From: an uncultured Blautia sp.
Lineage (GTDB): Bacteria; Bacillota; Clostridia; Lachnospirales; Lachnospiraceae
Reading direction: 5' to 3'
Length of the DNA stretch: 18,207 nt
Assembly: GCA_934394595.1 (NCBI GenBank)
Contig: CAKRRX010000045.1
Location: 1 to 18,207, forward strand
Shown here: positions 14,499 through 18,207 of the stretch, piece after piece
Layout: each line of letters starts with the position of its first letter
Position numbering within the stretch: the first letter of the stretch is position 1
Translations under genes and position numbers: made by a program
The notes under the pieces: model-generated
The model's database searches: none
Told to the model about the DNA's origin: nothing
What the model saw: the letters and a program-made list of their open reading frames with translations, nothing else

Positions 14499-16949
14499 CT
14501 AATACTTTATGTTTTCAATATAACTGATAAATACATTTCCTGCTTTTTCAAATAAATCCGTACTGTCATTCATTCCGTATGGATAAGTCTCTCCCTTTGC
14601 AGGATCGTACAGATATGTATTATACTCGTCATATCCTACGATCACAACACTGGAATTAGCTCCTGTCTTTGCAATTACGGGCCTCTGTGCACTGATTTCA
14701 TACAATACACTGTCAAGTGTACAGCCGGAAAGATCCAATACCGTACCCTCATCGCCCAGGGCTTCCTGCAATGCAGCCTTATCCAATGTAGCGCTCAACA
14801 TGGCTTCCGGAATGTCTCCGATATTCAGTATCAGTTTGGTTTTCTTATTTCCACGCTCCCAGACATACTGCTGAGCCTGGTTTAGCACCACTCCGGTCTG
14901 CTCATCAGCTCTTAAAAGAGCAAGTGCAGAATCTGTATAAATACTGTCCAAACCGCCCTTTGCATACACATAATATGTATTTTCTGTGGACACCCGTGGA
15001 TCCAGTGTGATCTTATCATCCCTGACGTTTTTCATTTTTGAATAGACAACAAGCGGTTCTTCAATTTCCGGCTCTTCCTCCAGTGCCAGGCGCACCTGGG
15101 TTCCTGTTCTTGAACTGTTCAGCAGTTCAACAGAAGCCTGAGCGGCAGAAGCCTTTGCATTATTCAGAATATTATCCTTATTAACTGCCTTGTAGCTATT
15201 TTTAGATTTCTTTGACAGTTCAAACTCCATCATGGTATTCCCCATTGTAATTCCTGTGATGTATAAACCATCCTGATGATACTCTTTTTTTACGCTTCCA
15301 TCAAAGCCCTCAATTCGGATCGTATGGATTCCCGTAGTCTGGTGACCATTGTCATCTGTTACAATATCGCCATCTACTACTATTCCATACACCAGATCCT
15401 CATTCATAAATCCCACCAGACTTAACGATTGGCCGGAAGAAGCTGCCAAAGTCCTTGTTTCCAGAGTCTCAAAATCGATTTCTTTTATATTTCCTGCACT
15501 TTCCCCGTCCTGAATCACCCAGGCAGCATGGGCATTGGTGTCTGAAACAGAAAATTCATCACTTTTGATTCCCTCTTCCAGAACCTCACTGGTTCCTTCC
15601 ATGATATTGATCTGATACAGCTTCTCTGCAAATAAAAGGAACAGAGAGTTATCTGTACTGACATAAGACAGATTTCCCAGATCTTCTTTTAAGAACTCAT
15701 AGGACTCTGTAGATGGGATAAACACTCGTTCTTCTACCACATTCTGGTCATTGCTGTAATGATAAACACATACCCCGCAGTAACCCTCCCTGATTCCGCG
15801 ATTCATATATCCATATAGCACAAAGTCCACATCCCCGTTGTCCTCTACCCGTATGATCTTAATATCGTGGTTCCATCGGATATCTCTGAAATCTCCATCT
15901 GAGTCCTTGCGGAAACTGAAGATCCGAGCAATTTTTCCATCTCCTGGAGAGTAAGACCACAGATCCCCCTCCTGAACAAATGCCACGATTCCGGCATTTT
16001 CGTTCAGCACATACTCTACGTTCTTATCCCGTACTCCCAGCAACAAACCTTTATCTGAAATATGTACCGTATCTTCTGTGAATACCTGAGTCGCACTTCT
16101 CTTAAAATCCAGAAGCATCACTCTGGTTTCCGTATAACGCATTCTGTAAAATTCTGTCACGTCATATATTTCCTGGTTTTTATTGTCATCCTGAGAAACG
16201 ATTTGATACTCAATGGAAAGACTGGCTGTAGTCTCATTGATATCTTTGATCACCGGAATACCACTTCTGTATATCTTGGGCTTCATACTGCCCCAGCTTA
16301 TTTCCGCAAATGTAGAGTTAATATCAATATCCGTGTAATTCGTAGCAGTTCCGGAATTGTCTGGTTCCAGATAACTGGTCAGATCTTCCGCAGTAGACTT
16401 GTCCATACACTTTTCATAAAAATTATTTACAAATTTTATATACTGATCTGCATTTACATTCGAGCGGGATACGATCCTGGTGTAATAATAAGCGGAACCA
16501 TTTTTTGTATCCAGAGTGATCTGCAGGGAATATTCCTGGTTCATTAGAAGATCACTGCTGATTTCCACAGAAGCTTTCAGGTTCTGACTGTCTTTTTCAA
16601 AAGATTTGATCTTTTTATTTTCCAGAACTTTGCTTCCATCTGATGTACGGATCTCATATGATAAACTGTTTATCTTGATATCATAAGGATTTATAACAAA
16701 GGTAAGCTTTTTGGCCGTATCCAGAGGCGTGACACTGTCCCTGACAAAATCCGTCTGCATCTGTTGTGCATATCCGTACATGCGGTTCGCATAACTCCCA
16801 CCAAAATCAATCATCACTTCCGGCAGGCTGGCATCGTTCATATCTGAGCGGTCATCCGTCGTTTCGCTGTTCAGCAAAAAAGAACTGCCGGCAACACCGA
16901 TGATAAAAACAAACAGGAGAATTACTGTTTTTTTTAAAATTTTTTTCAT
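14499..16949 (-). CDS. Exported 816-residue protein with propeller-like middle and degenerate C39-like C-terminus
   Basis: No named family is assigned to the whole protein. Residues 1-27 form a signal anchor (Lys-rich, then ILLFVFIIGVAGSSFLL) with no lipobox cysteine, so it is probably membrane-anchored facing outside. Residues about 60-290 are beta-rich and unrecognised. Residues about 300-600 contain repeated strand patterns such as GDLWSYSPGDGKIARIFSF and LYQINIMEGTSEVLEEGI, suggesting a beta-propeller. The end resembles C39-family peptidases: RPVIAKTG (756-763), VVIVGYD (768-774) and YDPAKG (781-786). However, the expected His before VVIVGYD is Asn/Ser (765-767) and no N-terminal catalytic Cys is evident, so it is probably inactive. 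Its ATG overlaps the methyltransferase stop as ATGA, with AAGGGGAG upstream, implying coupled translation. Confidence 0.75.
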   Translation of the reverse strand: MKKILKKTVILLFVFIIGVAGSSFLLNSETTDDRSDMNDASLPEVMIDFGGSYANRMYGYAQQMQTDFVRDSVTPLDTAKKLTFVINPYDIKINSLSYEIRTSDGSKVLENKKIKSFEKDSQNLKASVEISSDLLMNQEYSLQITLDTKNGSAYYYTRIVSRSNVNADQYIKFVNNFYEKCMDKSTAEDLTSYLEPDNSGTATNYTDIDINSTFAEISWGSMKPKIYRSGIPVIKDINETTASLSIEYQIVSQDDNKNQEIYDVTEFYRMRYTETRVMLLDFKRSATQVFTEDTVHISDKGLLLGVRDKNVEYVLNENAGIVAFVQEGDLWSYSPGDGKIARIFSFRKDSDGDFRDIRWNHDIKIIRVEDNGDVDFVLYGYMNRGIREGYCGVCVYHYSNDQNVVEERVFIPSTESYEFLKEDLGNLSYVSTDNSLFLLFAEKLYQINIMEGTSEVLEEGIKSDEFSVSDTNAHAAWVIQDGESAGNIKEIDFETLETRTLAASSGQSLSLVGFMNEDLVYGIVVDGDIVTDDNGHQTTGIHTIRIEGFDGSVKKEYHQDGLYITGITMGNTMMEFELSKKSKNSYKAVNKDNILNNAKASAAQASVELLNSSRTGTQVRLALEEEPEIEEPLVVYSKMKNVRDDKITLDPRVSTENTYYVYAKGGLDSIYTDSALALLRADEQTGVVLNQAQQYVWERGNKKTKLILNIGDIPEAMLSATLDKAALQEALGDEGTVLDLSGCTLDSVLYEISAQRPVIAKTGANSSVVIVGYDEYNTYLYDPAKGETYPYGMNDSTDLFEKAGNVFISYIENIKY

Positions 16950-18127
16950 TTTTCTCCCCTTAACGAATTGTCAGATGGTACCTCCCCTCCCGGAGCCAAA
17001 AGCCGTTCCAGAGAAGGTGTCACATGCAGAGCTTCCATCAGACGGCTGACATCTTTTGTATCTTTTTTTGTTCCGCTTTTCACAGCCCTGATCAGAAGAT
17101 TTTTCGGCGTGTGTTCCATATCAATAAATTCCAGGATCTGTGTCTCATATCCCATAGACTCCAGCAGATTTGCACGGATTCCATCTGTCAAAAGCGCAGC
17201 CATTCTCTCTTTGAGAATTCCATATTTCAGCACCGGCTTCAAAACATCATTCTTCAGCTGGCGGTTCAGTTCATGCTGACAGCATGGTACAGACAGTATC
17301 ACCTCAGCTCCCCATTCCACAGCCTTTGCCAGAGCATAATCGGTAGCAGTATCACAGGCATGAAGAGTCACCACCATATCTACCCTGGAAACACCCTCGT
17401 AATCTGCAATATCACCCTGAAAAAAATGCAATTTTTTATAACCGTACTTTTCTGCCAGACCATTACATTTTTCTATCACATCTGTTTTCAGATCCAATCC
17501 AATAATATTTACATCATATCCTCGGATTTCTCTGAGATAATAATACATTGCAAAGGTAAGATAGGATTTCCCACATCCGAAATCAAGAATGGTTACCTCT
17601 CTGTCCTTTGCAAGTTTCGGCAAAATATCCTGAATAAATTCCAGGAAACGGTTGATCTGGCGGAATTTATCATATTTCTGGGTAATGATCCTGCCCTCTG
17701 CATTCATTACCCCAAGATCGATCAGAAACGGAACCGGAATGTTTTCCCTCAGAATATACTGTTTCACCCTGTTGTGAGCCAGCATAGTTTTGGGTTCAGC
17801 AGATGCTTCTTTTCGTTTTGTCTTAATCGTCATCTTGCCCTTTTTACTTTTTAAGATCACGCCACTGAGTATACGGCCCTCACACTGAAGCTGGGTAAAA
17901 TTTTCCTCCATGCTCTTTTTCAGATAGGCCTGCAGTTCCTCCCTGGCATAATTTTTGTGTAAAACCTTAGGTCCCCAGGTTTCAGATGCCTGGTACATGA
18001 TCTGATCTTTCACCGGCACTGGCCGTATCTTCACTTTCGAAGGCCCTTCCCCTTTGCTTCCGCTTAAAACAGCCAGCTTCAGGTCTTCATTTATCTGTTC
18101 TTCCAAATATTCATCAATTGTCTTCAT
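16946..18127 (-). CDS. Class I SAM-dependent methyltransferase (METTL25/Methyltransf_32-like)
   Basis: The 393-residue protein has an N-terminal domain (1-115, rich in Lys and Glu) and a C-terminal Rossmann methyltransferase domain. Motif I is ILDFGCGKSYLTF (180-192), followed by the acidic LDLK (211-214), QGDIADY (237-243), HACDTATDYAL (256-266) and PCCQHEL (281-287). The HACDTATD and PCCQHEL pair is typical of the Methyltransf_32 group, whose substrate is not established. The frame stays open upstream to a TTG at 18202, but that stretch is basic and unlike the family, so ATG 18127 is preferred although no good Shine-Dalgarno precedes it. Its TGA overlaps the start of the exported protein gene by 4 bp. 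Confidence 0.84.
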   Translation of the reverse strand: MKTIDEYLEEQINEDLKLAVLSGSKGEGPSKVKIRPVPVKDQIMYQASETWGPKVLHKNYAREELQAYLKKSMEENFTQLQCEGRILSGVILKSKKGKMTIKTKRKEASAEPKTMLAHNRVKQYILRENIPVPFLIDLGVMNAEGRIITQKYDKFRQINRFLEFIQDILPKLAKDREVTILDFGCGKSYLTFAMYYYLREIRGYDVNIIGLDLKTDVIEKCNGLAEKYGYKKLHFFQGDIADYEGVSRVDMVVTLHACDTATDYALAKAVEWGAEVILSVPCCQHELNRQLKNDVLKPVLKYGILKERMAALLTDGIRANLLESMGYETQILEFIDMEHTPKNLLIRAVKSGTKKDTKDVSRLMEALHVTPSLERLLAPGGEVPSDNSLRGEK

Positions 18128-18207
18128 ACTTTTTATAATATAGTAATTTCTTCTTTTCCTGTAATTTCTGTTTTTACTATGAAAGTCCCGGACGGCAGCC
18201 AAGAGCC
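18128..18207. other. Upstream region of the methyltransferase gene, no gene seen
   Basis: AT-rich on the minus strand just before the ATG. TATATT (18142-18137) with ATTACA (18165-18160) at 17-nt spacing, or TATTAT (18140-18135), could serve as promoter elements placing the start within a few bases of the ATG. The adjacent gene is outside the window. Confidence 0.3.

Noticed and set aside
1..18207. CRISPR arrays, tRNA genes, insertion sequences or prophage
   Set aside because: No regularly spaced repeats, tRNA-like cloverleaf sequence, transposase, integrase or structural phage gene was noticed on reading either strand.

Overview
The window looks like a chromosomal segment of a low-to-moderate GC Gram-positive anaerobe, most likely a Lachnospiraceae-type Clostridia. 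I base this on the AGGAGG-type ribosome binding sites, the TATAAT promoters with TG extensions, the glgC-glgD pair, the DnaD/DnaI-type helicase-loading genes, a class II galT and InlB-type repeats in an exported protein. The placement is inferred from gene content; no 16S or marker comparison was possible. I see no insertion sequences, integrases, tRNAs, rRNAs or CRISPR arrays.

Layout. (1) 1-1618, minus strand: glgC, then glgD (cut by the left edge), overlapping by 4 bp; this is glycogen synthesis. (2) 1619-1900: a divergent AT-rich promoter region with phased T-tracts. (3) 1901-3280, plus strand: murC (peptidoglycan precursor synthesis), followed by a terminator. (4) 3337-3668: a non-coding region with a dense cluster of DnaA boxes just upstream of a promoter. 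(5) 3669-7070, plus strand: an operon of a two-domain DnaD-like primosomal protein, a DnaI/DnaC-type helicase loader with a zinc-binding motif, and a divergent long PRPP synthetase. (6) 7091-7119: a bidirectional terminator shared with the convergent operon. (7) 11138-7105, minus strand: asnS, an SbcD/YhaO-like phosphoesterase and a YhaN/SbcC-like coiled-coil ATPase. (8) 12781-11285, minus strand: an exported SGNH hydrolase carrying three InlB-type repeats, with its own promoter and terminator. (9) 18127-12969, minus strand: a SAM-dependent methyltransferase, an 816-residue exported protein with a propeller-like middle and a C39-like end, and class II galT. The first two overlap by 4 bp; galT follows after 39 bp.

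Two signals deserve attention. The first is the DnaA-box cluster. It has five exact TTATNCACA boxes and two one-mismatch boxes in about 205 bp, several of them abutting head-to-tail, in front of the DnaD-like/helicase-loader operon. This suggests DnaA control of helicase-loader supply, DnaA titration, or an origin-like element. The second is the SbcD/SbcC-like pair: the phosphoesterase has lost the GNHD and GHxH consensus, and the ATPase has degenerate Walker A, signature and Walker B motifs. A nuclease/ATPase complex that has changed or lost catalysis in both subunits, with a membrane hairpin in the coiled coil, would be unusual. A third candidate is the exported propeller-like protein, whose C39-type end seems to lack catalytic Cys and His.
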